From Bacillota bacterium (GTDB lineage: Bacteria; Bacillota; Clostridia; Oscillospirales; Ruminococcaceae), in NCBI GenBank assembly GCA_029572815.1, contig JAKPUQ010000004.1, forward strand, positions 62,001-126,000: DNA of 64,000 nt, read 5' to 3'. Positions 9,114 through 18,001 of the stretch are shown piece after piece. The translations under genes were made by a program, and so were the position numbers. The notes beneath the pieces were generated by a model that was not told the DNA's origin, did not search any database, and saw nothing but the letters and a program-made list of their open reading frames with translations. How positions within the stretch are numbered: the first letter of the stretch is position 1; every line of letters starts with the position of its first letter.

Positions 9114-10073
9114 ATGAGCAAAAAAGCAAAAACTATTGCAGCCTGCGCAGTGTGTGCTGCTGCCCTGGGACTTGGCGGATATGCCCTTTTCCTCAACAAG
9201 GAAACGGACACCGTTCCCACAGTCAGCAGCTTCACAGAGACTGCCGAGCTCACAACAGAGCAGGCGGGATCTCTTCCGCTGGGCTGGGCTGAAAAGATAG
9301 ACTATGCACCGTCATCGGACGGAATGACAGAGAGGGCAAAATCCCTCCTCAGAGTCAATAAGGACATAGTCGGCTGGCTGAAGATCGACGGTCTCCAGCT
9401 GGATTACCCCGTAGTAAAGGACCCGGGCGAGATACCTGCCAACGATCCGTTCTACGGTCCCGAGGAATATATCCCCGATGCCTTCTACCTTGACCATGAC
9501 CTTTACAGGGGACACGATCAGGAGGGCACTCTCTATCTGGACTACCGCGATGAGTTCGGAAGCGACGAGAGCCAGCACTCCGAAAACCAGGTCATCTACG
9601 GTCATGCCATGTGGAACGGCAACATGATGGGCTGTCTCAGGCGCTACCGCCAGGACTTCGACTTCTATGACGTAAGTCCCTTTATCCAGTACAGCTCAAA
9701 CTATAAGACCTACGATTACGTTATTTTCGCCTTCCTTATTACCAGCGGAAGCTACAATGCTACCGACTTCCACTACTGGAATATGGAGGAGCTTGATTCA
9801 GAAGAGGACTTCAACTTCTATATCGACAACTGCAAAAGCAGATGGATGCTCGATACGGGAGTGGATGTGAAGTACGGCGACCAGCTGCTGACCCTCTCCA
9901 CCTGCTATGCAGACGAGGACAACTCCCGTTTCTTAGTAGTTGCCAGAAGGCTCAGGGACGGCGAGGTCGCAGGAGACATGACAACTATCCAGCGCACTGA
10001 GGAGTGGAAAAAGGCTCAGGAAGAGAAAAAGAAAGAAGCAGAAGAGCACGATACCCCTCCCAAGAATGACTGA
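9114..10073 (+). CDS. Class B sortase (second copy)
   Basis: This 319-residue protein has an N-terminal signal anchor (about residues 3-23), then a sortase B domain with YGHA (His near residue 163), LSTC (Cys near 264) and a downstream Arg in VVARRL. It is related to the preceding sortase but lacks the long cytoplasmic region. An in-frame ATG at 9093 overlaps the upstream stop (TGATG); I prefer ATG 9114, which gives a normal basic start and lies downstream of GGAGGA (9095-9100). The C-terminus is a charged Lys/Glu tail. Two different class B sortases in tandem suggest separate substrates or sequential action. Confidence 0.88.
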   Translation: MSKKAKTIAACAVCAAALGLGGYALFLNKETDTVPTVSSFTETAELTTEQAGSLPLGWAEKIDYAPSSDGMTERAKSLLRVNKDIVGWLKIDGLQLDYPVVKDPGEIPANDPFYGPEEYIPDAFYLDHDLYRGHDQEGTLYLDYRDEFGSDESQHSENQVIYGHAMWNGNMMGCLRRYRQDFDFYDVSPFIQYSSNYKTYDYVIFAFLITSGSYNATDFHYWNMEELDSEEDFNFYIDNCKSRWMLDTGVDVKYGDQLLTLSTCYADEDNSRFLVVARRLRDGEVAGDMTTIQRTEEWKKAQEEKKKEAEEHDTPPKND

Positions 10074-10116
10074 TCTCATTAGTGAGCTGACCTTATGTTT
10101 TTAAAAGGAGATTGTT

Positions 10117-11412
10117 ATGGAAATGCAGAAAATGCTCAGAACAGCTGCGGCTGCTGTGTCGGGAGCTTTAGTGCTCTCGGCTGCAACAGGCATGGACACT
10201 GCGGACAGTACAACGGCTGAGGAGACCTCCGTCGTTACAACTGCTGCGGAGGAAACCACTGCGGCCCAGGAGACAGAGGCTTCTGCTGCTGCCGAGGCTG
10301 AAACAGCTGAGGAAGAGCAGGAAATGCCTGAGGACTGGGTCAAGGCTGATATCAGCGAATACGACTCAAGTATGTCTCTCATAAGCTATGAGCTTGCAAC
10401 GCCTGAAATGGCAAAGGTAGGCGAGCCTGTGGATCCTTTTGCAGGTCTTTCCGAGGAGGAGCGCAAGGCTCTTGAGGAAGAGATCGCCAAGAAGAAGAGC
10501 GCCCTCAGAAAGGGGACGCCGACACTTTCCAAGAACGCTGCAAAGAGCAGGAGCAAGGAGCCTACTGCCGTAGAGCTCAAGACCTCGGGCGCTTATGTGG
10601 GAGATATCCCCGAGTCTCAGCCCGATCCCAGCATTGCAGCCCAGCCCGGTGAATTCGCCTTTGTTACATACGGCTGGGGACACGGAGTCGGCATGAGCCA
10701 GAACGGCGCTAACTTCTACGCTGCCTACGCAGGCTGGACATATCAGGATATCCTGTTCCACTATTACCCCGGAACTTACCTGATGAATACCGGACTTACC
10801 GACGAGGAGGAGCTTACCATTGCTCATGAGCCTGCGGGCGATACCCTCAAGGTAGTTTCTGAGATAGTCAACCGCGAGGTGGGCGGCAGCTTCTCTTATG
10901 AAGCTATCAAGGCTCAGGCAGTTGCAGTATATACTTATATAAAGTATAACGGCGACGACTCAAAGGACCTGAGAGGCAAGCCCAATCCGCCGCAGGTAGT
11001 CATCGACGCCTGTGAGGAGGTTCTCGGTGAGGCTCTCTATTACGATGACAATTATGCGCTGACCGTATTCTCCGCTTCAAGCGGAGGCTGCTCGGCAAAC
11101 TGCTATGAGGTCTTCTGTGCGGATTATCCCTACCTCAGAAGCGTGCCCAGCGACTACGATGCAGCCTTTGATCCCCACTGGGGAACAGTTACATATATGA
11201 GTGCGGAGACCGTGAAGAAGAAGCTTGAGACAGCTTACAATATCACCCTTTCCGATGATCCGGGCAACTGGATCCAGCCTGTATATTCAGACGAGACAGG
11301 CTATGTTACAGAAGTCCTCATAGACGGACAGACCTATGCAAAGGGCTACCCCTTCTCTATGATGATGGGACTCAAGTCCTCAAAATTCAATCTTACATAT
11401 ACATATGATTGA
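10117..11412 (+). CDS. Secreted SpoIID/LytB-type protein with permuted catalytic domain
   Basis: The 431-residue protein has a signal peptide (about residues 1-26), a Thr/Ala/Glu-rich spacer to about 185, then SpoIID motifs. SpoIID enzymes are lytic transglycosylases acting on denuded peptidoglycan. Usually the EALKAQAVAARTY motif with the catalytic Glu comes first and the GWGHGVGMSQ...YYPGT segment is at the C-terminus. Here GWGHGVGMSQ is at about 186-195 and YYPGT near 217, ahead of the NREVGG/EAIKAQAVAV segment (about 250-270) and the SSGG...YLRSV block (about 320-345). All motifs are present but in circularly permuted order. The gene follows two sortases and precedes mraZ, a cell-envelope setting. 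Confidence 0.85.
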   Translation: MEMQKMLRTAAAAVSGALVLSAATGMDTADSTTAEETSVVTTAAEETTAAQETEASAAAEAETAEEEQEMPEDWVKADISEYDSSMSLISYELATPEMAKVGEPVDPFAGLSEEERKALEEEIAKKKSALRKGTPTLSKNAAKSRSKEPTAVELKTSGAYVGDIPESQPDPSIAAQPGEFAFVTYGWGHGVGMSQNGANFYAAYAGWTYQDILFHYYPGTYLMNTGLTDEEELTIAHEPAGDTLKVVSEIVNREVGGSFSYEAIKAQAVAVYTYIKYNGDDSKDLRGKPNPPQVVIDACEEVLGEALYYDDNYALTVFSASSGGCSANCYEVFCADYPYLRSVPSDYDAAFDPHWGTVTYMSAETVKKKLETAYNITLSDDPGNWIQPVYSDETGYVTEVLIDGQTYAKGYPFSMMMGLKSSKFNLTYTYD

Positions 11413-11448
11413 TAAGCGGCGAAAAGCTGCAAACTGATACAGAACAAA

Positions 11449-11516
11449 AGAAATAAGTCTTTGGATACGGGAGAACGCCACGGCACTCTATATCCGGAGA
11501 CTTATTTCTCCTTTTT
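11449..11516 (+). terminator. Long-stem terminator after the SpoIID-like gene
   Basis: The left arm at 11449-11467 pairs with 11491-11509 (a perfect 12-bp outer stem plus inner pairs with two G-U wobbles), the loop is 23 nt, and CCTTTTT follows. Confidence 0.85.
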
Positions 11517-11712
11517 GGTGATGAAAGGTGAAGCCGAGTGGTGAAAAAAACCTGGATTTTTTCCAAAAAGGTGAAAAAAGGTGAAAAACAAGAAAATAAT
11601 TTAACAAAAATAAAAACGTTTGTTTCGTTTTCGAACGACCTTTGATTAATCATTGAACAAAATCAACAAAAAATAGGCGATTTCTGTGTTAATGATTGTG
11701 AAATACTCCGTC
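11517..11712. promoter_or_regulatory. Upstream cluster of GGTGAAA repeats before mraZ
   Basis: No gene fits here. GGTGAAA-type boxes occur at about 11527, 11540, 11570 and 11580; the last two form an exact 10-nt tandem (GTGAAAAAAG/GTGAAAAACA). The same motif recurs over the mraZ start region. MraZ is known to bind tandem GTG-containing repeats upstream of its own gene, so autoregulation is plausible. Confidence 0.5.
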
Positions 11713-11741
11713 TTGATATTCTACCCGAATGATGATAAAAT
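11713..11741 (+). promoter_or_regulatory. Sigma-A type promoter of the division/cell-wall cluster
   Basis: TTGATA (11713-11718) and TAAAAT (11736-11741) are 17 nt apart. The predicted start near 11748 is directly at the proximal GGTGAAA boxes. Confidence 0.75.
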
Positions 11742-11747
11742 AGTTTT

Positions 11748-11776
11748 AGGGTGAAAAAAGGTGATGGGAAGTGAAA
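11748..11776 (+). promoter_or_regulatory. Probable MraZ operator
   Basis: Three GTGA-containing boxes occur in phase every 10 nt (GGTGAAAAAA, GGTGATGGGA, AGTGAAATTT), starting at the predicted transcription start. Their phasing on one helix face fits binding by the ring-shaped MraZ oligomer. The role is inferred from position and repeat pattern. Confidence 0.6.
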
Positions 11777-11833
11777 TTTTCCAAAAAATGGTAAATCATT
11801 CCTGAGTTTCAAAGGAAAGCGAGGCGAAGTTCG

Positions 11834-12265
11834 ATGGCAGATCTGTTATGCGGTACATATTACCCCAGTATAGATCAGAAAGGCCGTATGAGCTTCCCCA
11901 CAAAGCTCCGAGAGGTACTTGGAGCAGAGTTTTACCTTTGTCAGGGTCATGATGACGCCTACATCGCCGTTTACTCGCTCGATGCATTTCAGGACTATTG
12001 TGAGACCCTTAACTCCATACCGGGCAAGCAGGGAAGCGACATAAGACGTAAGCTCCTTGCAGGTGCAGATAAGCAGATCCCTGATAAGCAGGGACGTATC
12101 TTCATCACCCAGCAGCTCAGAGATCACGCAGGTATCACCGACGAAGTCGTTGTTATCGGCGCAAACAGAAGATGTGAGATATGGAATAAGGCCAAATGGG
12201 AAGAATTCAATAACAACATCTCTCAGGAAGAGATCAACAACGCGCTTGCTGACCTCGTCCTCTGA
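11834..12265 (+). CDS. mraZ: MraZ transcriptional regulator
   Basis: The 143-residue protein contains two AbrB-like SpoVT/MraZ repeats, with the DQKGRMSFP motif near residues 14-22 and the second DKQGRIFIT copy near 84-92. MraZ forms ring oligomers that bind repeats in its own promoter and represses the division/cell-wall operon. It is the first gene of that cluster, as in most bacteria, with rsmH 56 nt downstream. Confidence 0.96.
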   Translation: MADLLCGTYYPSIDQKGRMSFPTKLREVLGAEFYLCQGHDDAYIAVYSLDAFQDYCETLNSIPGKQGSDIRRKLLAGADKQIPDKQGRIFITQQLRDHAGITDEVVVIGANRRCEIWNKAKWEEFNNNISQEEINNALADLVL

Positions 12266-12321
12266 TACAGACGTTTTTGTCTTTGTTCCGACACCCGTCG
12301 GATTAAGGAGAGTTTTAGCTA

Positions 12322-13263
12322 ATGGAATTCAGCCATATACCTGTTATGCTTGAGGAATGTCTCGAAGGGCTCAACATCCGCCCCGACGGTATCTATGTTG
12401 ACGGTACCGCAGGAGGTGCAGGCCATTCCTCTGCAATAGCAGCCCGCCTTGGCGAAAAAGGCAGACTGATCGCTCTTGACAGAGACCCCGATGCTGTCGC
12501 AGTTGCGACGGAAAGGCTCTCGGTCTACAAGAACGCGAAGGTGTTCCACAGGAACTATTCGGAAATAAGAGCGGTCCTCGATGAACTTGATATAGAGTAC
12601 GCTGACGGTATCCTCATGGATCTGGGCGTATCTTCATTCCAGCTCGACGAGGGAAGCAGAGGCTTCTCGTACCACTCCGACGCTCCGCTTGATATGCGTA
12701 TGAGCAAGGAGGGAATGAGCGCTGCCGATGTAGTCAATACCTATACCGAGTCAGAGCTTGCAAGAATAATATTCGAGTACGGAGAAGAAAAATTCTCCCG
12801 CAGAATTGCGTCGAATATAGTAAAAGCAAGAGAAACAGCTCCTATAGAGACCACACTTCAGCTCGCTGACATCATAAGAGAAAGCGTTCCTCAGAAGGCG
12901 AGACGTGAAAAGAACCCATGCAAAAAGACCTTTCAGGCAATAAGAATAGCTGTCAACGGAGAATTCGAGCACCTTTCAAAAGGGCTTGAGGACGCGTTCT
13001 ACAGTCTGAGGGCAGGCGGACGCCTTGCAGTTATTACATTCCATTCCCTTGAGGACAGAATTGTTAAACAGAAATTTGCGGAATGGTGCAGGGGCTGTAT
13101 ATGTCCACCGGATTTTCCCCAGTGTGTATGCGGACATAAGCCGCAGGGGAAGCTTATAAACAGAAAGCCGTTAGAGGCTAAAGAACAGGAACTCGAAAGA
13201 AACAACAGAAGCAGAAGCGCAAAGCTCAGAATAATAGAAAGGAGTGTGGAAAGCAATGGCTGA
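12322..13263 (+). CDS. rsmH: 16S rRNA (cytosine-1402-N4)-methyltransferase RsmH
   Basis: The 313-residue protein shows family hallmarks: HIPVMLEECLEGL at the N-terminus, DGTAGGAGHS (SAM-binding, near residue 26), LMDLGVSSFQLD near 100 and the NGEFEHL segment near 213. It methylates N4 of C1402 in 16S rRNA. AAGGAG at 12305-12310 precedes the ATG. The 3' end overlaps the next gene by 8 nt. Confidence 0.97.
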   Translation: MEFSHIPVMLEECLEGLNIRPDGIYVDGTAGGAGHSSAIAARLGEKGRLIALDRDPDAVAVATERLSVYKNAKVFHRNYSEIRAVLDELDIEYADGILMDLGVSSFQLDEGSRGFSYHSDAPLDMRMSKEGMSAADVVNTYTESELARIIFEYGEEKFSRRIASNIVKARETAPIETTLQLADIIRESVPQKARREKNPCKKTFQAIRIAVNGEFEHLSKGLEDAFYSLRAGGRLAVITFHSLEDRIVKQKFAEWCRGCICPPDFPQCVCGHKPQGKLINRKPLEAKEQELERNNRSRSAKLRIIERSVESNG

Positions 13264-13756
13264 AAACACTGTACGCTATTATAACGACGAAAGCTACGAC
13301 GACGCCGATTCGGACGAGACGACCGAGGTAAACGGCGCTCTGCGCAGCGACTCTGAGCAGAAGCCTGAGATCGAAATGAGCAAGAACGAAGCAAGAAGCG
13401 GTTCTATCCTCACTATATTATTCGTATCTCTGCTGGCTGCAGCGCTGCTTGGCTCGGTGATCTATTCACTTGATAAGCGGAATACCGTGTATAACAAGGT
13501 CGCCGTTCTGAATGAACGACTTGATAGTGCCGAAGCCGAAAACGTAAGACTCCAGTCTGAACTTGACAGTAAAATGAGCGCAAAGAATATAGAAGAATAC
13601 GCTCAGTCTCTCGGAATGGTAAAACTCAATTCCTCACAGATCTTCTACGTCAAGACACAGACAGGCGATGTCGTAACAATTCCCGAACAGGAAAAGGGAC
13701 TGATCGCGAAAATAAAATCCCTTTTCGATAAGTGCGTGGAATATTTCAGAGGGTAG
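13256..13756 (+). CDS. ftsL: FtsL-like division protein
   Basis: From ATG 13256 (11 nt after AAAGGAG) the protein has 166 residues: an acidic cytoplasmic part of about 50 residues, one TM helix (about 52-72), a short coiled coil with a leucine-type heptad pattern (about 80-115) and the EYAQSLGMVKL motif typical of FtsL/DivIC-like septum initiators. Its position between rsmH and the class B PBP gene is the standard ftsL slot. Sequence conservation in FtsL is low, so the call rests on topology and order. Confidence 0.85.
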   Translation: MAENTVRYYNDESYDDADSDETTEVNGALRSDSEQKPEIEMSKNEARSGSILTILFVSLLAAALLGSVIYSLDKRNTVYNKVAVLNERLDSAEAENVRLQSELDSKMSAKNIEEYAQSLGMVKLNSSQIFYVKTQTGDVVTIPEQEKGLIAKIKSLFDKCVEYFRG

Positions 13757-14072
13757 TACCAATATAAATATAACACATGGACTGCCTGTTATTAAAATGA
13801 ACACTATCGGCGACAAAAAATATATATGCCGAAGTTATATGTAGAACACGGAGATACAGCGGGTGATCGGAAATAAGGAATTGCAGTTCCCGGGCTTTGG
13901 GCGTTATAAGAGCCCGGGAGCGGCAGTCCCACGCTTGAATAGCGATAAATCCTTCGTCGTATCAGAACAAAAGGACATCCCAGAAAAAATAAGATGTTCA
14001 GAGGCGGGGCACATGAAAACCCTGCCTTATTTATTTATAGATGAATTTTTCACAGAAAGGAAGAATCCTGCG
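13757..14072 (+). promoter_or_regulatory. Structured leader (or N-terminal extension) of the PBP gene
   Basis: The reading frame of the PBP is open from GTG 13863, but a better start with AAAGGAAG lies at 14073. The intervening stretch contains a perfect 8-bp inverted repeat (CCCGGGCT at 13889-13896, AGCCCGGG at 13911-13918) and a second hairpin near 13985-14035 ending in an AT-rich run, which suggests an untranslated leader. Confidence 0.45.
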
Positions 14073-16502
14073 GTGATAAATACAAATCCCTCAAATGCAA
14101 TGAGGTTCAGAAGCAAGATAGTCATGACAGCAGTATTCAGTCTGCTTTTTGCTGCTGTTGCAGGCAATTTTTTCAAAATATCAGTGCTGGACAATAAAAC
14201 CTACCAGACTATGGCTAATGACCAGCATTTCGGTTCTATAAGCATCTCAGCCCACAGAGGCTCGATCTATGATTCAAACGGCTATGCCTTCGCCAAGAGC
14301 GCAACGGTCTATAAGATATTTATTGACCCACAGAGCTTTAAGGACGATATGGAGTCCCTTCAGAAGCTCATCGACAAGCGCAATCTGGAGAAGGCTAACG
14401 GCACATATACTCCCGTATACGATGAGGAGGGGAACGAGACCAATGTCCTGCCCGCTTCCTCTGAGGAGTTCAGGGAGAAGGCTGCCACATTTCTGGCTTC
14501 CAAGCTGAATGTGACTGCTGATAAGGTCAAGGAGGCTATGGATGCCGAAGGACGCTATGTGGAGTTCAAGACACAGGTGGAGAAGCCTGTTGCAGATGAG
14601 ATAGCTGAGTTTTTCGGTGATATGGGCTTCATATCAGTCGGAAATACTGAGGACACCAAGCGCTATTACCCTCAGAATGAGCTTGCTGCTCAGGTGGTGG
14701 GCTTCACAAACGGCAATATCGCCTACGGCATTGAATCTTACTATGACAGCTACCTCTCGGGCGTAGACGGAAGAACCGTTTCTGCGGTAGACTCAAACGG
14801 AAAGGAGCTTCCTTACAGGTACTCCAAGACCTTTGAGCCCAAGGACGGCTCCGACGTTTATCTCACCATAGACAGAGAGCTTCAGTTCATACTGGAAAAG
14901 CACCTTGAGGAAATGTCTGTGGAACACGAGGTCAAGAACAGGTCCTGTGCAATACTCATGAACCCCCAGACAGGTGCGGTCCTGAGCATGGCTACATATC
15001 CCAGCTTTGACCTTAACGATCCTATGGAACTTGCCGATGACGGTATGCTTCTCAGGAAGATATTCACCGAGAAGAAGATAGATGAGCCTACAGAGAAGGA
15101 TATTGAGGAATATACTCCCGAAGCTCGTGAGCGTCAGTGGAAGAACAAGTGCATAAGCGAGACCTATGAGCCGGGCTCTGTATTCAAGATAGTTACAGCA
15201 GCCTCTGCTATTGAGGAAAAGACCATAGATGTCAACAAGTTCAGTTACAACTGCGAGGGCTTTGTGACCCGTGATGACGGAACTGATGTCCCGCTGACGA
15301 TCAAATGCCACGAAACAAACGGACATCATGTGCAGGATTTCAAGACAGCTCTCAAGAATTCATGTAACCCTGCGTTTATATCCATAGGAGAATCCCTCGG
15401 CATCGAAAAGTTCCACCAGTATTTTGATGCGTTCGGCTTTGAGGAAAAGTCGGGTATCGATCTTCCTTATGAGGTCAAGGGTAAGATCCCTCCTCTTAAA
15501 GATACACCCGAGGAAAGGGCAATGACCAATATCGACCTTACGCTTTCGTCCTTCGGACAGTGCGTTACCGTTACTCCTCTGGAGCTCATAACAGCCTGCA
15601 GCGCTGTTGTCAACGGCGGCTATCTGCTTGAGCCTTATGTGGTGGACAGAGTGGTGGACAGCGACGGAAACATCGAGCTGAAAAACGAGCGCACCGTAAG
15701 GCGTCAGGTAATATCCGAGGACACCTCCGCCATCATGCGCGAATCTCTGGAATATGTGGTTGAGAATAACCAGACAGGAAATGTCAAGATCAAGGGCTAT
15801 GCTATCGGCGGTAAGTCGGGTACATCACAGCGAATCAGTGAAATGGAAAATACTCTGGACGAGAACAAGCAGGAAAATGCCGATATACAGGAGTACGGTG
15901 CTTCATATATCTGCTTTACACCAGCGGACCACCCCGACCTTATGCTTCTTGTTCTGGCGGATATGCCCCTGGCAGACAGTACAGGACAGTATTACGGAAG
16001 CAAGTGCGCAGTGCCCTGTGCAGCCAAAATACTGGAGGACGTTCTCGAATACATGGACAAGAGCCCTGAGTACAGCGACCTTGAGCTCAAGAACCTTGAC
16101 ATAAAGATACCTCTCGTAAGAGGTTCATCTATTGACGACGCCAAGAAGACACTTCTCGGACTGGGCATCATGGAGGATCACATCGTGACCGTCGGAAGCG
16201 GAATCGAGGTAGTGGAGCAGTCTCCAAAGACAGGAATGTCCATATCCAAAGACGGATATATTTACCTTTACACCGAAAAGGGCAACACCACCGATCCTGT
16301 AATGGTGCCTGATCTGACCGGATTTTCTCCTGAGGCGGTGAACCAGACCATCTATGCCTACGGACTGAACTATGTTTCAAAGAACATTGTCGGCGATCAG
16401 GAAGATGCCTATGTAGAGAGCCAGAGCATCGAAGGCGGACTTATGGTAGAAAAGGGTACAACTATCGAGGTAAAGTTCAAAGCACAGCAATTCAACGATT
16501 AA
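14073..16502 (+). CDS. pbpB: Class B penicillin-binding protein with PASTA domains
   Basis: From GTG 14073 the protein has 809 residues: a short cytoplasmic tail, one TM helix (about 15-35), a dimerisation/pedestal region beginning HRGSIYDSNG, then a transpeptidase with SVFK (S369), SCN (about 430) and KSGT (about 581), and two C-terminal PASTA domains (about 675-735 and 742-808). It crosslinks septal or spore-cortex peptidoglycan with FtsW. Cluster position favours the divisional FtsI/PBP2B role; the PASTA tail also occurs in SpoVD. The open frame extends to 13863, so the start is uncertain. Confidence 0.93.
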   Translation: MINTNPSNAMRFRSKIVMTAVFSLLFAAVAGNFFKISVLDNKTYQTMANDQHFGSISISAHRGSIYDSNGYAFAKSATVYKIFIDPQSFKDDMESLQKLIDKRNLEKANGTYTPVYDEEGNETNVLPASSEEFREKAATFLASKLNVTADKVKEAMDAEGRYVEFKTQVEKPVADEIAEFFGDMGFISVGNTEDTKRYYPQNELAAQVVGFTNGNIAYGIESYYDSYLSGVDGRTVSAVDSNGKELPYRYSKTFEPKDGSDVYLTIDRELQFILEKHLEEMSVEHEVKNRSCAILMNPQTGAVLSMATYPSFDLNDPMELADDGMLLRKIFTEKKIDEPTEKDIEEYTPEARERQWKNKCISETYEPGSVFKIVTAASAIEEKTIDVNKFSYNCEGFVTRDDGTDVPLTIKCHETNGHHVQDFKTALKNSCNPAFISIGESLGIEKFHQYFDAFGFEEKSGIDLPYEVKGKIPPLKDTPEERAMTNIDLTLSSFGQCVTVTPLELITACSAVVNGGYLLEPYVVDRVVDSDGNIELKNERTVRRQVISEDTSAIMRESLEYVVENNQTGNVKIKGYAIGGKSGTSQRISEMENTLDENKQENADIQEYGASYICFTPADHPDLMLLVLADMPLADSTGQYYGSKCAVPCAAKILEDVLEYMDKSPEYSDLELKNLDIKIPLVRGSSIDDAKKTLLGLGIMEDHIVTVGSGIEVVEQSPKTGMSISKDGYIYLYTEKGNTTDPVMVPDLTGFSPEAVNQTIYAYGLNYVSKNIVGDQEDAYVESQSIEGGLMVEKGTTIEVKFKAQQFND

Positions 16503-16539
16503 AGATATAAATAAAGAAAAAGACAGGAGGCAGACAAAA

Positions 16540-17979
16540 ATGAAATTACGCGATCTTATCGAAAATAACGCCGTTACAGCCATAGGTGATACCGAAATAA
16601 GCTCCGTGACTGATGATACGCGCAAGGTGACTGAGGGAAGCCTCTTTGTCTGCGTAAAGGGCGGCAGCTTCGACGGACATACGGCTGCCAGGGAAATGAT
16701 TGAAAAGGGCGCGGCGGCAGTGGTCTGCGAGCGTGATCTGGGGCTGGGTGACAGACAGATACTCACCGATAATTCCAGAAAGCTCTATGGACAGATCTGC
16801 TCAGCCTGGTTCGGACATCCCGAGCGCAGAATGAAAATGATCGGCGTTACGGGCACCAACGGCAAGACTACCATAACCAACGTCATCAAGCATATACTCA
16901 CAAAAAACGGTCATAAGACAGGTCTTGTGGGAACGATACAGAATGAGATAGGGGACGAGGTGCTCCACACGGACAATACCACTCCCATGACCTATGATTT
17001 CATGCAGCTCCTGGCGAAAATGGCAGACGCGGGCTGCGAGTACGTGGTCATGGAGGTCTCCTCATTCGGACTCTGCCAGTACAGGATAGGAGCTTCACAT
17101 TTTGATGTTGCGGTATTCACCAATCTTACCCAGGATCACCTTGACTACCACAAGGACATGGAGGACTACTATCAGGCAAAGAAAATGCTTTTCGACATCT
17201 GCGATACAGCTGTTATCAATGCGGACGATGATTACGGAAAGCGGCTTTACGGAGAGGTGAGCTGCAAAAAGCTCAGCTTCAGCGTAAAGGAAAATGCAGA
17301 CTACTATGCCGACGGCATAAAGATAAAGTCCACAGGCTCAAGTTTCTGGTTCTGCAGCGGCGATAAATCCCACCTTATAAAGACAAGGATGCCCGGAGCC
17401 TTCAATGTTTCAAATATTACAGCAGCTATCGCTGCCTGCCTTGAGGAGGGGCTGTCTATCGACAGCATAATCCCCGCCATAGAGGAGTACAACGGCGTCA
17501 AGGGACGCTGCGAGGTCATTCCCACGGGAAGGGACTTCACCGTTATCTGTGACTATGCTCACACTCCCGACGCCATCGAGAATATCCTCAGGAGCGTTAA
17601 GGAGTACACCGAGAACGATCTCATCTGCCTGTTCGGCTGCGGAGGAAACCGCGATGCCGCAAAGCGCCCGAAAATGGCGAAGGCAGCTGCAAAATACGCC
17701 GACAAGCTCATAGTTACCTCGGATAATCCACGCAATGAGGACCCTGAGGCGATCATTGCAGACATACTCAAAGGCATCGAAAATTCGTCTGTAAACTACG
17801 ATGTTGTGGTTGACAGACGGGAAGCTATATATCATGCCTTGAAAATTGCAGAAAAAGGTGATATAATAGTTCTTGCAGGCAAGGGACATGAGGACTATCA
17901 GATCCTTGCAGGCATGGAACATATCCACTTCGACGAGCGCGAAGTGGTAGCTGAGGGGCTCAGGCTCCTCGAGAATTAA
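16540..17979 (+). CDS. murE: UDP-MurNAc-tripeptide synthetase MurE (meso-DAP type)
   Basis: The 479-residue Mur ligase has the ATP-binding GVTGTNGKTT motif at about residues 105-114, the central YAHTPDAIEN region and the SDNPRNEDP motif near 405. The DNPR signature marks enzymes adding meso-diaminopimelate rather than lysine, so the peptidoglycan is predicted to be of the mDAP type. AGGAGG precedes the ATG. In many clusters murF follows; here mraY follows directly. Confidence 0.96.
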   Translation: MKLRDLIENNAVTAIGDTEISSVTDDTRKVTEGSLFVCVKGGSFDGHTAAREMIEKGAAAVVCERDLGLGDRQILTDNSRKLYGQICSAWFGHPERRMKMIGVTGTNGKTTITNVIKHILTKNGHKTGLVGTIQNEIGDEVLHTDNTTPMTYDFMQLLAKMADAGCEYVVMEVSSFGLCQYRIGASHFDVAVFTNLTQDHLDYHKDMEDYYQAKKMLFDICDTAVINADDDYGKRLYGEVSCKKLSFSVKENADYYADGIKIKSTGSSFWFCSGDKSHLIKTRMPGAFNVSNITAAIAACLEEGLSIDSIIPAIEEYNGVKGRCEVIPTGRDFTVICDYAHTPDAIENILRSVKEYTENDLICLFGCGGNRDAAKRPKMAKAAAKYADKLIVTSDNPRNEDPEAIIADILKGIENSSVNYDVVVDRREAIYHALKIAEKGDIIVLAGKGHEDYQILAGMEHIHFDEREVVAEGLRLLEN

Positions 17980-18001
17980 AAACTGGAGTTGTTTTAATAA
18001 A

